A stretch of DNA of 14,135 nucleotides from Lentisalinibacter sp964602525 (GTDB lineage Bacteria > Pseudomonadota > Gammaproteobacteria > Steroidobacterales > Woeseiaceae), in NCBI GenBank assembly GCA_964602525.1, contig CAZRSA010000072.1:1-14135 (forward strand). The letters run 5' to 3'. The position numbers and the translations under genes were made by a program. Below are positions 1 to 8,609 of the stretch, piece by piece. The notes beneath the pieces are model-generated. The model ran no database searches. It was not told where the DNA came from and saw only the letters and a program-made list of their open reading frames with translations. The first letter of the stretch is position 1; each line of letters starts with the position of its first letter.

Positions 1-1720
1 CGGTGACCGTCACGCTGTCGCTGTAGGGGAAGCGGCGCAGCAGGTCGAGCAGCAGTGTGAGCTGCCGGTGCAGCGTGGATTCCGCCATGGTCTGGCGGGG
101 GGTGGCCAGCAGGGTGAGGGCGAGCAGGCTGATCGGCGTGACGGCGGCTGCGGCGTTGATCCGCCACATGATGCGGCGCTCGAGATCGCCCACCACCTCG
201 GACAGCCAGGGCGGCCGTTCCCCCTCGACGAGTTCCTCTTGCCGCCAGCCGGGGCGATGCTGATCGAGGAGCGCGGTGAGCTCCAGCGGCTCACCGACGT
301 TGACGTAGACCTCGCCGAAGTAATCGCGCAGAGTCCGCAGCGAGCGGACCGCGCCGACGACGGTCTCCTTCTTCTTCTGCTCGCCGGAGAGCTCGCTGAT
401 GAAGGCCTTGCCCTCCACCAGCTTCTCGTAGCCGAAGTACACGGGCACGAAGACCACCGGCCGCCGCGGGTCCTGCAGGAACGCCTCCACCGTCATCACC
501 AGCATGCCGCCCTTGGGCCTCAGCAGCCGCCCGGTGCGGCTGCGGCCGCCCTCCACGAAATACTCGATGCTGAAACCGCGGGTGATCAGCGCCCGCAGAT
601 AGGCGTAGAACACCGCGGCATACAGGCGGTTGCCGCGGAAACTGCGGCGCAGGAAGAAGCCGCCGCCGCGGCGCAGGATGGAGCCCACCACGGGCAGGTT
701 GAGATTCACGCCGGCTGCCACGTGGGGCAGCGACAGGCCCTGGTGGTAGAGCACGTAGGAGAGCAGGATGTAGTCCATGTGGCTGCGGTGGCAGGGCACG
801 TAGACGAGTTCCCGCCCCTCGGCCACGGACTGCACCCGCTCGATGCCGCTCAGCCGGATGCCGTCGTAGAGCTGATGCCAGGCCCAGGTGAGTACCTTGT
901 CCAGGAAGCGCACCATGGGATAGGACATGTCGGCGGCGATCTCGCGGGCATAGTCCCGCGCCTTGCGGCGCAGGCGCTCGCGCTTGCGGCCGTCGCCACG
1001 CGCCTCCTGGCTGATCACTGCACGGACGCTGGCGCTGCGCACCACCCCGTTCACCAGCGTGCGGCGATGGGAGAGGTCGGGCCCCAGCGTGGCGACGCGG
1101 CGCTGGCGGAAATGCACGCGCAGGATGCGGGAGATCTTTCGCGCAGCGAGCCGGGCGCCGACCCCGTCGGTGGCGATGCGGCGCACGGCGAGGGGATCGC
1201 TGAAATGCACCAGAGTGGCACGGCCGTAGAGCAAGGTGGTCAGGAACTTCCGCGTGCGCCCGGCGATGTCCCATTGCTCGCTGAACAGCACCTTGAACCA
1301 GGAGCGTTCCTTCTCCGGCGCGCGTCCCCAGTACACGGCCACGGGAACCAGCAGCAGCTCGTCCTCGCCGCCGCCGAGCGCCGCGGCCACCAGCCGCTCG
1401 AGCCGGGCGGGTATCTGCTTGCGCCGCCGGCGGAAGAGCAACCCGCGCGGGCTGCGCAGCACGATCAGCGCCGTGGATTCCTCCTGGCCCGCGAAGACCA
1501 GGCCGTCCCCGGCCAGCGGCAGGCCGTGGCGTTCGCAGGCCTGCTCCAGCGCCAGCCGGTCGGCCAGTCCTCCGTATTCGAGGACGTAGCAGATCCGGGT
1601 ACCGGCCGGCGCAATCAGCTCGCCGGGCTCGTCGGGCAATACGGCCGGCCTTATCCACAGCCGGCTGATGCGCGCAAGCAGCCAGATCCAGGGCTGACGC
1701 AGGAATCTCGGGGCGATCAT
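1..1720 (-). CDS. plsB: Glycerol-3-phosphate 1-O-acyltransferase PlsB, 3' end cut by window edge
   Basis: PlsB transfers an acyl group from acyl-ACP or acyl-CoA to position 1 of glycerol-3-phosphate at the inner membrane, the first step of phospholipid synthesis. The reverse strand reads open from ATG at 1720 to the window edge, giving 573 codons of a family that usually has about 800. Visible motifs are the acyltransferase signature HRSHMD at residues 311-316 (catalytic His and Asp), a GVNLNLP segment shortly after it, and the FVEGGRSRTG block near residue 387, all in the order and at the positions of E. coli PlsB. The N-terminus (MIAPRFLRQPWIW) aligns with the E. coli start region. No Shine-Dalgarno sequence precedes the ATG. 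The gene is divergent from otsB. The missing part is the C-terminal region, so completeness cannot be judged. Family assignment is very secure. Confidence 0.95.
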   Translation of the reverse strand, partial: MIAPRFLRQPWIWLLARISRLWIRPAVLPDEPGELIAPAGTRICYVLEYGGLADRLALEQACERHGLPLAGDGLVFAGQEESTALIVLRSPRGLLFRRRRKQIPARLERLVAAALGGGEDELLLVPVAVYWGRAPEKERSWFKVLFSEQWDIAGRTRKFLTTLLYGRATLVHFSDPLAVRRIATDGVGARLAARKISRILRVHFRQRRVATLGPDLSHRRTLVNGVVRSASVRAVISQEARGDGRKRERLRRKARDYAREIAADMSYPMVRFLDKVLTWAWHQLYDGIRLSGIERVQSVAEGRELVYVPCHRSHMDYILLSYVLYHQGLSLPHVAAGVNLNLPVVGSILRRGGGFFLRRSFRGNRLYAAVFYAYLRALITRGFSIEYFVEGGRSRTGRLLRPKGGMLVMTVEAFLQDPRRPVVFVPVYFGYEKLVEGKAFISELSGEQKKKETVVGAVRSLRTLRDYFGEVYVNVGEPLELTALLDQHRPGWRQEELVEGERPPWLSEVVGDLERRIMWRINAAAAVTPISLLALTLLATPRQTMAESTLHRQLTLLLDLLRRFPYSDSVTVT

Positions 1721-1727
1721 GCCACGA

Positions 1728-1733
1728 ATTCTA
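1728..1733 (-). promoter_or_regulatory. Possible plsB -10 element, nearly abutting the start codon
   Basis: On the reverse strand TAGAAT matches the sigma-70 -10 consensus at five of six bases. Only seven bases (TCGTGGC) separate it from the plsB ATG at 1720, so a transcript from it would begin at or next to the A of the ATG. No good -35 element sits 16-18 bases upstream. This is sequence matching only, and another promoter could lie further upstream. Confidence 0.35.
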
Positions 1734-1754
1734 CCGAATGCACGCTGCGGGGGT

Positions 1755-1764
1755 GTTTGCAAAC
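1755..1764. promoter_or_regulatory. Perfect 10-bp palindrome GTTTGCAAAC in the plsB/otsB divergent region
   Basis: GTTTGCAAAC is a perfect inverted repeat and the most AT-rich short stretch in the 73-base region between the divergent plsB and otsB starts. It lies about 22 bases upstream of the possible plsB -10 element and 29 bases before the otsB GTG, a sensible place for a regulator of either gene. No regulator gene is present in the window, so the identity of any binding protein is unknown. A 10-bp palindrome could also occur by chance. Confidence 0.3.
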
Positions 1765-1793
1765 CGGGCCGCGGTGCGCAATGCTCCATCGCC

Positions 1794-2564
1794 GTGACAA
1801 CCACAGCTAAGAACCTGAAACCTGCCCCGCCGTTGGGCGACCCCCGCCGCTGGGCGCTGTTCCTGGACGTCGACGGGACGCTGCTCGGCTTCCGCGACGA
1901 CCCGTCGGAGGTGGCCTCCACGGCCGAGCTCAACGCGCTGCTCTCGCGGCTGATCGAACGCCTGCACGGGGCGCTGGCGCTGATCAGCGGCCGCCCGGTG
2001 CAGGACATCGACCGGGTGTTCCACCCGCTGGTGCTGCCCGCCGCGGGTGCACACGGCCTGGAGCTTCGCAAGCATCCCGGGGACGAGGTGGAGTTTCGCG
2101 AGGGCGCCCGGCTGCCCGACGCAATCATGGACCGGCTGCAGACCTTCGTTGCCGGGCGGCCCGGCGTTTTGCTGGAGCACAAGCCCCAGGGCGTGGCACT
2201 GCATTATCGCCGCGCGCCGGCCGCCGGCGAGGCGGTGCTGGAGACCATGCACGCCCTCGGCGAGGAACTCGGGCCCGCCTTCCGCCTGATGGAAGGCAAG
2301 ATGGTGTGCGAACTCATGCCCGCCGGCCGCAGCAAGGGCAAGGCGATCGAGGACTTCATGACCGTCGAGCCCTTCGCCAGCCGACTGCCCGTGTTCATCG
2401 GCGACGACATCACGGACGAGGCCGGCTTCTCGGTCGTGAACGAACTCGGCGGCCACTCCATCCACGTCCGCGAGCGGGCCCGCGAGACGGGCACGCTGGC
2501 ACGCTGGTCGCTGCCGGATGTCGAGGCCGTCTACGGATGGCTTGCGGAGCTGGCGGACTCTTGA
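1794..2564 (+). CDS. otsB: Trehalose-6-phosphate phosphatase OtsB
   Basis: OtsB dephosphorylates trehalose-6-phosphate to trehalose in the cytoplasm, the second step of the OtsAB pathway. From GTG 1794 the protein has 256 residues, close to the E. coli length of 266. HAD-phosphatase motifs are complete: DVDGTLL at 25-31 (nucleophile D25, acid/base D27), ISGR at 64-67, the conserved Lys in GRSKGKA (K181), and the metal-binding GDDITDE at 203-209. The longer reading from ATG 1719 adds 25 residues without family resemblance and would overlap the plsB start, so GTG 1794 is preferred, although no clear Shine-Dalgarno sequence precedes it. It is the first gene of the otsB-GH15-otsA-glk operon. An 88-base repeat-containing linker follows. 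Function is secure; the start is less so. Confidence 0.93.
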   Translation: MTTTAKNLKPAPPLGDPRRWALFLDVDGTLLGFRDDPSEVASTAELNALLSRLIERLHGALALISGRPVQDIDRVFHPLVLPAAGAHGLELRKHPGDEVEFREGARLPDAIMDRLQTFVAGRPGVLLEHKPQGVALHYRRAPAAGEAVLETMHALGEELGPAFRLMEGKMVCELMPAGRSKGKAIEDFMTVEPFASRLPVFIGDDITDEAGFSVVNELGGHSIHVRERARETGTLARWSLPDVEAVYGWLAELADS

Positions 2565-2583
2565 CCCTGCGCGCCCGGCCATC

Positions 2584-2628
2584 ATCATCGGGATCATCGG
2601 AATCGTCGGAATCCCAACGATCATCGAA
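2584..2628 (+). repeat. Imperfect 9-bp tandem repeat in the otsB-GH15 linker
   Basis: Five consecutive 9-base units each begin with ATC: ATCATCGGG, ATCATCGGA, ATCGTCGGA, then the more diverged ATCCCAACG and ATCATCGAA. They are followed by three GAC triplets. The array occupies much of the 88-base gap between otsB and the GH15 gene. It stays in frame with the GH15 gene and would read as a hydrophobic Ile/Gly stretch followed by acidic residues. No ATG, GTG or TTG in that frame lies in the linker itself. Its role is unknown; it may simply be slipped-strand expansion in an untranslated leader. Confidence 0.6.
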
Positions 2629-2639
2629 GACGACGACAC

Positions 2640-2646
2640 AAAGGGG
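2640..2646 (+). promoter_or_regulatory. Ribosome binding site fixing the GH15 start
   Basis: AAAGGGG lies six bases before ATG 2653. It supports that ATG over the in-frame ATG at 2518 inside otsB, which would add 45 residues including the repeat-encoded Ile/Gly stretch. Confidence 0.6.
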
Positions 2647-2652
2647 TCGTGC

Positions 2653-4440
2653 ATGACGGATCTGAATCTCGGGGTCATCGGCAACTGCCAGATCGCCTCG
2701 CTGGTCGACAGCCGCGGAGTGATGGTCTGGGGCTGCCTGCCCCAGTTCGACGGCGATCCGGTTTTCTGCCGGCTGCTGCGCAGCGAAGAGGACCGCGAGC
2801 GCCCGGGCTACTACGAGATCGAGCTGCAGGATTTCGAGCGTGCCGAGCAGGAGTATCTGGCGAACACGCCGATACTGCGAACCACGCTCTACGACCGCCA
2901 CGGGGGCGCCATCGTCATTACCGACTTCGCGCCGCGTTATCCCTACATGGGACGCATGTTCCGGCCAATGATGCTGATACGCGCGGTCGAGCCCGTCGCC
3001 GGCAGCCCGCGTATCCGCATCCGGCTGAACCCGGCCCGGGACTACGGCCGCAAGGCCTGCAAGACCCGCAGGGGCAGCAACCACATCCGTTACCTCGGCT
3101 CGGGCATGCGCCTGCGCCTCACCACCGATGTCTCCATCACCCGCGTGCTCGACCAGTCGAGCTTCGTGCTCGACCGCCCGGTGCACCTCATCCTCGGCCC
3201 CGACGAGTCCATTCCGGAGGCGGTTTCGGACACCTACAGCAATCACCTGGAGGCCACCGAGCGGTTCTGGCGCGGCTGGTCACGGGGGCTGGCCATCCCG
3301 TTCGAGTGGCAGGAGGCGGTGATCCGCGCGGCAATCACCCTGAAGCTCTGCACCTTCGAGGATACGGGCGCGGTGATCGCGGCCATGACCACCTCCATCC
3401 CGGAGGCCGCCGGCAGCGGACGCAACTGGGACTACCGCTACTGCTGGCTGCGCGACAGCTACTTCGTGGTGAACGTGCTGAACCGCCTCGGCGCCACCAA
3501 GACCATGGAGGAGTATCTGCGCTACATCATCGACGTCTCCACCGAGGCCGGCCTTAAGGAGCTGCAACCCGTCTACGCCATCAGCGGCCGCGCCGACCTC
3601 ACCGAGAGCGTGGTGGAGTCGCTGTCGGGTTACCGGGGCATGGGACCGGTACGGCTGGGCAACCAGGCCTACGAGCAGAACCAGCACGACGTCTACGGTG
3701 CCGTCGTCCTCTCCTCCACCCAGATGTTCTTCGACCAGCGCCTGACCCATCCCGGCGGCATGGCCGAGTTCCATCTGCTCGAGCAACTTGGTGCAGTCGC
3801 TGTACGGTTGTACGATCAGCCCGACGCCGGACTGTGGGAGTACCGCGGCAGGAAGCGGGTGCACACCTTCTCCTCGCTCATGTGCTGGGCGGCCTGCGAC
3901 CGGCTGGCGCGCATCGCCACGCGCCTCGGCCTTGCCGACCGCGCGGCCTACTGGGGCCGCCAGGCCGGGCACATCCACAAGGTGATCTGCGAGCAGGCCT
4001 GGGACGAGAAACAACAGGCCTTCACCGAGAGCTTCGGCCGCCCGGAGATGGACGCGAGCCTGCTGATGATGCATTACCTCGGCTTCCTGCAGGCCGACGA
4101 CCCGCGCTTCATCGGCACCGTGAACGCCATCGAGAAGCAGCTCAGGCGCGGCCATCACGTCTTCCGCTACGCCGCCGCCGACGACTTCGGCGAGCCGGAG
4201 AACGCCTTCAATATCTGTACCTTCTGGTACATCGATGCACTGGCATCCATCGGACGGCAGACAGAAGCGCGGGAGCTCTACGAGCACATGCTGAGCTGCA
4301 GGAACCCCCTCGGGATGCTCTCCGAAGATATCGACCCGCGGGACAATTCGCTGTGGGGCAACTTCCCGCAGACCTACAGCATGGCCGGTATCATCGACGG
4401 TGCCATGCGGCTCAGCAAGAGCTGGGCCGAGGCCATCTAG
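2653..4440 (+). CDS. Glycoside hydrolase family 15 protein, probable trehalase (glucoamylase fold)
   Basis: The 595-residue protein has the two-part GH15 layout: an N-terminal beta-sandwich region (about 1-240) with the LVDSRGVMVWGCLPQFD signature near 17-33, then an (alpha/alpha)6 barrel opening with NWDYRYCWLRD at 258-268. Likely catalytic acid is E396 in GLWEYRG and likely catalytic base is E558 in LSEDIDP, both followed by the expected family sequence (HTFSSLMCWAACDRL; GNFPQTYS). GH15 includes glucoamylases and also bacterial and archaeal trehalases that hydrolyse trehalose to two glucoses. No signal peptide is visible, so it is probably cytoplasmic. Its place between otsB and otsA, with glucokinase downstream, makes trehalose the most likely substrate. 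This is inferred from context; a glucoamylase or dextrin-acting role cannot be excluded. It ends 15 bases before otsA. Confidence 0.88.
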   Translation: MTDLNLGVIGNCQIASLVDSRGVMVWGCLPQFDGDPVFCRLLRSEEDRERPGYYEIELQDFERAEQEYLANTPILRTTLYDRHGGAIVITDFAPRYPYMGRMFRPMMLIRAVEPVAGSPRIRIRLNPARDYGRKACKTRRGSNHIRYLGSGMRLRLTTDVSITRVLDQSSFVLDRPVHLILGPDESIPEAVSDTYSNHLEATERFWRGWSRGLAIPFEWQEAVIRAAITLKLCTFEDTGAVIAAMTTSIPEAAGSGRNWDYRYCWLRDSYFVVNVLNRLGATKTMEEYLRYIIDVSTEAGLKELQPVYAISGRADLTESVVESLSGYRGMGPVRLGNQAYEQNQHDVYGAVVLSSTQMFFDQRLTHPGGMAEFHLLEQLGAVAVRLYDQPDAGLWEYRGRKRVHTFSSLMCWAACDRLARIATRLGLADRAAYWGRQAGHIHKVICEQAWDEKQQAFTESFGRPEMDASLLMMHYLGFLQADDPRFIGTVNAIEKQLRRGHHVFRYAAADDFGEPENAFNICTFWYIDALASIGRQTEARELYEHMLSCRNPLGMLSEDIDPRDNSLWGNFPQTYSMAGIIDGAMRLSKSWAEAI

Positions 4441-4442
4441 CG

Positions 4443-4448
4443 CAAGGA
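4443..4448 (+). promoter_or_regulatory. Ribosome binding site of otsA
   Basis: AAGGAG sits seven bases before the otsA ATG at 4456, within the 15-base gap after the GH15 stop codon. It is the strongest Shine-Dalgarno match of the trehalose operon. Confidence 0.7.
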
Positions 4449-4455
4449 GCAGCCA

Positions 4456-5840
<1,385 letters not shown>

Positions 5841-5844
<4 letters not shown>

Positions 5845-6821
5845 GCACCGCCGCTACCGAACGCTGGCTGATCGCCGATATCGGCGGCACCAACAGCCGG
5901 GTGGGCTGCTGGACGCGCGGCCGCCCCCACGACCAGATCGAAGAGCTCGAGCTGATGCGGAACGAGCGCTATGACGGCATCGAGGACCTCCTGCACGCCT
6001 ACCTGGGCCGCCTGCAGGGCGAACCGCCACGGGCCGCAGGCCTCGCCATCGCGGCGCCGATCACCGGCAACCGGGTGGACATGCTGAACATCGACTGGTG
6101 CTTCGAGCAGGACCGGCTGGCGGAGCGCTTCGGTTTCGAGGAGCTCTACGTCATCAACGACTTCGAGGCCATCGCCTGCGCGCTGCCGTCACTGCGCGGC
6201 GAGGACTGCCTGGAGATCGGCGGCGGCGCGGGCCTGCCCGGGCGCAGCCTGGCCGTGCTCGGCCCCGGCACCGGCCTGGGCGTGGCCGGTCTCGTCATCA
6301 GCGACGCCGGCTACATCCCGGTCAGCGGCGAGGGCGGACACATGACCCTGCCCGCCGTCAACGACGAGGAGATGCTGATCGTCAGCCGGGTGCGGGACGA
6401 ACTGGGCCACTGCTCCGCCGAGCGCATCCTGTCCGGCGAGGGCATCGCCCGCCTGCATCAGGGTATCCACGGCGGCGGGCGGCCGAAGGCGCGAGACGTC
6501 AGCGAAGCCGCCCGTAACGGCGACGAGGCGGCGATGCGCACGTTCAACCTGTTCTTCGATTTTCTGGGCACCGTCGCCTCGGACGTGGCGCTGGTGTTCG
6601 GTGCCCTGAGCGGCGTTTACATCGCCGGCGGTATCGTCCCCGCGAACCTGGGCCTGTTCCGCCGTTCGGGCTTCACCGAACGCTTCGTGGACAAGGGCCG
6701 CTATCGGGATTACCTGGCGGGCATCCCGCTGAGGCTGATCACCGCGGCCACGCCGGGTCTCACCGGCATGGCGGCGTTCTGCGATCCCGACTCGAGGATC
6801 CGTACCCAGCGGACGCGGTGA
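5841..6821 (+). CDS. glk: Glucokinase (E. coli Glk type)
   Basis: Glucokinase phosphorylates free glucose with ATP to glucose-6-phosphate in the cytoplasm. The 326-residue protein shows the phosphate-1 loop IADIGGTNSR at 11-20, the catalytic Asp D107 in VINDFEA, GPGTGLGVA in the phosphate-2/adenosine region, GEGGHMTLP (glucose binding), and GGIVPANLG followed by FVDKGRYRDY near the C-terminus, as in the proteobacterial Glk family rather than ROK kinases. The GTG start overlaps the otsA stop by four bases, so it belongs to the trehalose operon. In this setting it would return glucose released by the GH15 enzyme to the pool that feeds OtsA. It converges with the macro-domain gene, with 30 bases between them. 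No strong terminator is visible there. Confidence 0.94.
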
Positions 6822-6851
6822 GCCAGGGCCGGGAGCAAGGCTCGGCGCCAC

Positions 6852-7391
6852 TCAGCCTCCCTGCAGCGACCGCAGGGTCTCCTCGTACAGCGCCGCGCCC
6901 GAGTCGCTGAACAACACGAACCGGACGTGCTGCACGGCGGCGAGCTTCGGCAACGCCTGCAGGACCGTGCCGAGCGCAATGCGCGCCGCCGGTTCCGCCG
7001 GGAAACCGAAATTCCCGGTGGAGAGCGCCGGGAAACCGACGGACCCGAGGGAATGTTCCTCCGCCAGCGAGAGCGCCTCGCGATAACAGGAGGCCAGCAG
7101 TTCGTCGGACGGCTCGTCGCGACCGTAGACGGGCCCCAGGCAGTGAATGACGCAGCGGTTCGGCAGGTCGTGGGCGCCCGTCATCACCGCCTCGCCGGGC
7201 CGGATGGGCGCGTGCTTCCTACCCTCCTCGGCAAGGCCGGGACCTGCGGCGTGGTGGATGGCGCCGGCCACGCCGCCCCCGGTCTGCAGCTGCGCATTCG
7301 CCGCGTTGACGACGGCGTCCATGCCGGGCTGGTCGGCGATGTCGCCGCGGACGATCTCTATCGTGACGTCATCGATGGTCGTCTTGCTCAT
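6852..7391 (-). CDS. Macro-domain protein (YmdB / O-acetyl-ADP-ribose deacetylase type)
   Basis: The 179-residue protein is a single macro domain, which binds ADP-ribose and its derivatives. Members of the YmdB group deacetylate O-acetyl-ADP-ribose, and some remove ADP-ribose from proteins. Seen here are GDIADQP near 16-22, VVNAANAQL at 27-35, the GGGVAGAIHHAAG loop at 38-50, IHCLGPVYG at 82-90 and the phosphate loop ALSTGNFGFP at 122-131. In E. coli YmdB the loop reads GVDGAIH and its Asp is catalytic; here that position is Ala (A42). Binding residues otherwise look intact, so the protein may be a reader or work by a different mechanism. There is no Shine-Dalgarno sequence, and a possible -10 element abuts the ATG. 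It lies 50 bases downstream of the serine hydrolase gene on the same strand and could be co-transcribed with it. Confidence 0.9.
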   Translation of the reverse strand: MSKTTIDDVTIEIVRGDIADQPGMDAVVNAANAQLQTGGGVAGAIHHAAGPGLAEEGRKHAPIRPGEAVMTGAHDLPNRCVIHCLGPVYGRDEPSDELLASCYREALSLAEEHSLGSVGFPALSTGNFGFPAEPAARIALGTVLQALPKLAAVQHVRFVLFSDSGAALYEETLRSLQGG

Positions 7392-7397
7392 GGGACC

Positions 7398-7426
7398 AGT
7401 CTAGGGCGACGGCATTGCGGCAACAA
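7398..7426 (-). promoter_or_regulatory. Possible promoter of the macro-domain gene, giving a near-leaderless mRNA
   Basis: On the reverse strand TTGTTG (7426-7421) and TAGACT (7403-7398) are separated by exactly 17 bases. The -10 matches consensus at four of six positions and the -35 at three. Only six bases lie between the -10 and the ATG at 7391, so transcription would begin at about the start codon. The match is modest and unproven. Confidence 0.3.
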
Positions 7427-7441
7427 CGGGCGGCAGCGGGG

Positions 7442-8596
7442 TCAGTGCCCGAGGACCGCCTCCGCGAGCCGCGCCTCGATCTCTCCCATGAGTTCGCTGC
7501 CGGGCTCGGTGAACCCGATATCGGTGTTCACCTGGAACGCGATCGTCACGCCGTGATCGGCGTAATGGCGCAGGCTGGACGTGTAACCGGGGATCCAGCC
7601 CGCGTGGCCGTAAACGACGCCGAAACGTCCGCCGCGGAACACCGCGATGCCGAGGCCGTAACGGGCGGCGGGCCGCGCCGGGTCGATCGGCGCCGAGGCG
7701 AGCAGCACCGGCAGGTAGTCTCGCGGCATCGCCTCGCCGCCGAAGAGCGCGGCGCCCCAGCGCGCCAGATCCCGGGAGTTGCTGACGAAACCGCCGGCGG
7801 TCCATTCGAGTGCCGGGTGGAAAACCAGCAGACCGTCCTCCGTGAGCGTCTTTTCCGGCAGCCCGAGCAGGTTGTCGGCAGCCAGATGGCCGGGCACCAG
7901 CCCGGCCAGGTCGCGGCGATCCGACGGCGTGGTCTGTGCCAGACTGATCGGCTCCAGGAAGCGCCGGGCGACGCCGTGGTAGTAGCTCTCGCCCGTCGCC
8001 TTCTCGATGACCAGTCCGAGCAGGACGTAGCCCGTATCCGTGTACGCGAACCCCTCGCCGGGCGGGGACAGGGGTTCCTCGTCGAGGACGTAGCCGATCA
8101 GTTCCCGCGGCGTGAACGAGCGGCCGGTCGCGAGCCGCCGCGCGAACTCCGCGCCGAAGGCCTCGTCGTAAACGTGGTCGGGCAGGCCCGATCGATGCCG
8201 GAGCAGGTGGCGCAGCGTGATCGCGTCGTGGTTGGGCAGCCGGTCGTACCAGGGCTCCTCCCCCAGCCACTCGGCCAGAGGGTCGTCAAGCGCGAGTCTG
8301 CCCTCGCGCGAGAGCGCGACCATCATGGCGCCCGTGAAGGTCTTGCCGATACTGGCCGCCAGCATCCGGTCGTCCGGCCGCATCGGTGCGCCGGCCTCCA
8401 CGTCGGCGAGTCCCGCCGCCGCGCTCGACACCGAGCCGTCGGGCAGCGCACAGGCGGCCGTCGCGCCGGGGAATCCGTGTTCGGCCTGCAGCGCCTCCAG
8501 CGCGTCCCGGAAGGCGGCCGCCGGATCGGCCCCGGCCTGGGGAGTGAGGGCAATGGCGGCCGCGAGACCGAGCGCGGCCGCGTCCAGTCGTCTCAT
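7442..8596 (-). CDS. Exported serine hydrolase, beta-lactamase / D-Ala-D-Ala carboxypeptidase fold
   Basis: The 384-residue protein (from ATG 8596) belongs to the class C beta-lactamase-related family, which includes D-aminopeptidases, carboxypeptidases and esterases. It carries SIGK at 82-85 (nucleophile S82, K85), YTDTGY at 185-190 in place of the usual Y-x-N motif, and HAG at 331-333 in the position of the KTG box. The N-terminus (MRRLDAAALGL through QAGA) looks like a Sec signal peptide, so the enzyme probably acts in the periplasm. An in-frame ATG at 8617 would add seven residues and overlap the upstream CPBP gene by eight bases. Neither start has a strong Shine-Dalgarno sequence; 8596 is chosen because it gives a cleaner signal peptide. 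The CPBP gene ends 13 bases upstream, so the two are probably co-translated. The substrate cannot be read from sequence. Confidence 0.88.
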   Translation of the reverse strand: MRRLDAAALGLAAAIALTPQAGADPAAAFRDALEALQAEHGFPGATAACALPDGSVSSAAAGLADVEAGAPMRPDDRMLAASIGKTFTGAMMVALSREGRLALDDPLAEWLGEEPWYDRLPNHDAITLRHLLRHRSGLPDHVYDEAFGAEFARRLATGRSFTPRELIGYVLDEEPLSPPGEGFAYTDTGYVLLGLVIEKATGESYYHGVARRFLEPISLAQTTPSDRRDLAGLVPGHLAADNLLGLPEKTLTEDGLLVFHPALEWTAGGFVSNSRDLARWGAALFGGEAMPRDYLPVLLASAPIDPARPAARYGLGIAVFRGGRFGVVYGHAGWIPGYTSSLRHYADHGVTIAFQVNTDIGFTEPGSELMGEIEARLAEAVLGH

Positions 8597-8609
8597 CCCA
8601 GTCACAGGG

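Noticed and set aside
68..1810. A 580-codon plus-strand open frame across plsB
   Set aside because: It is the antisense shadow of plsB, whose true frame runs off the left edge and carries the HRSHMD and GGRSRTG motifs.
6820..6843. GAGCC and GGCTC arms after glk as a terminator
   Set aside because: The stem is only 5 bp with a 14-base loop and no T-run, too weak to call.
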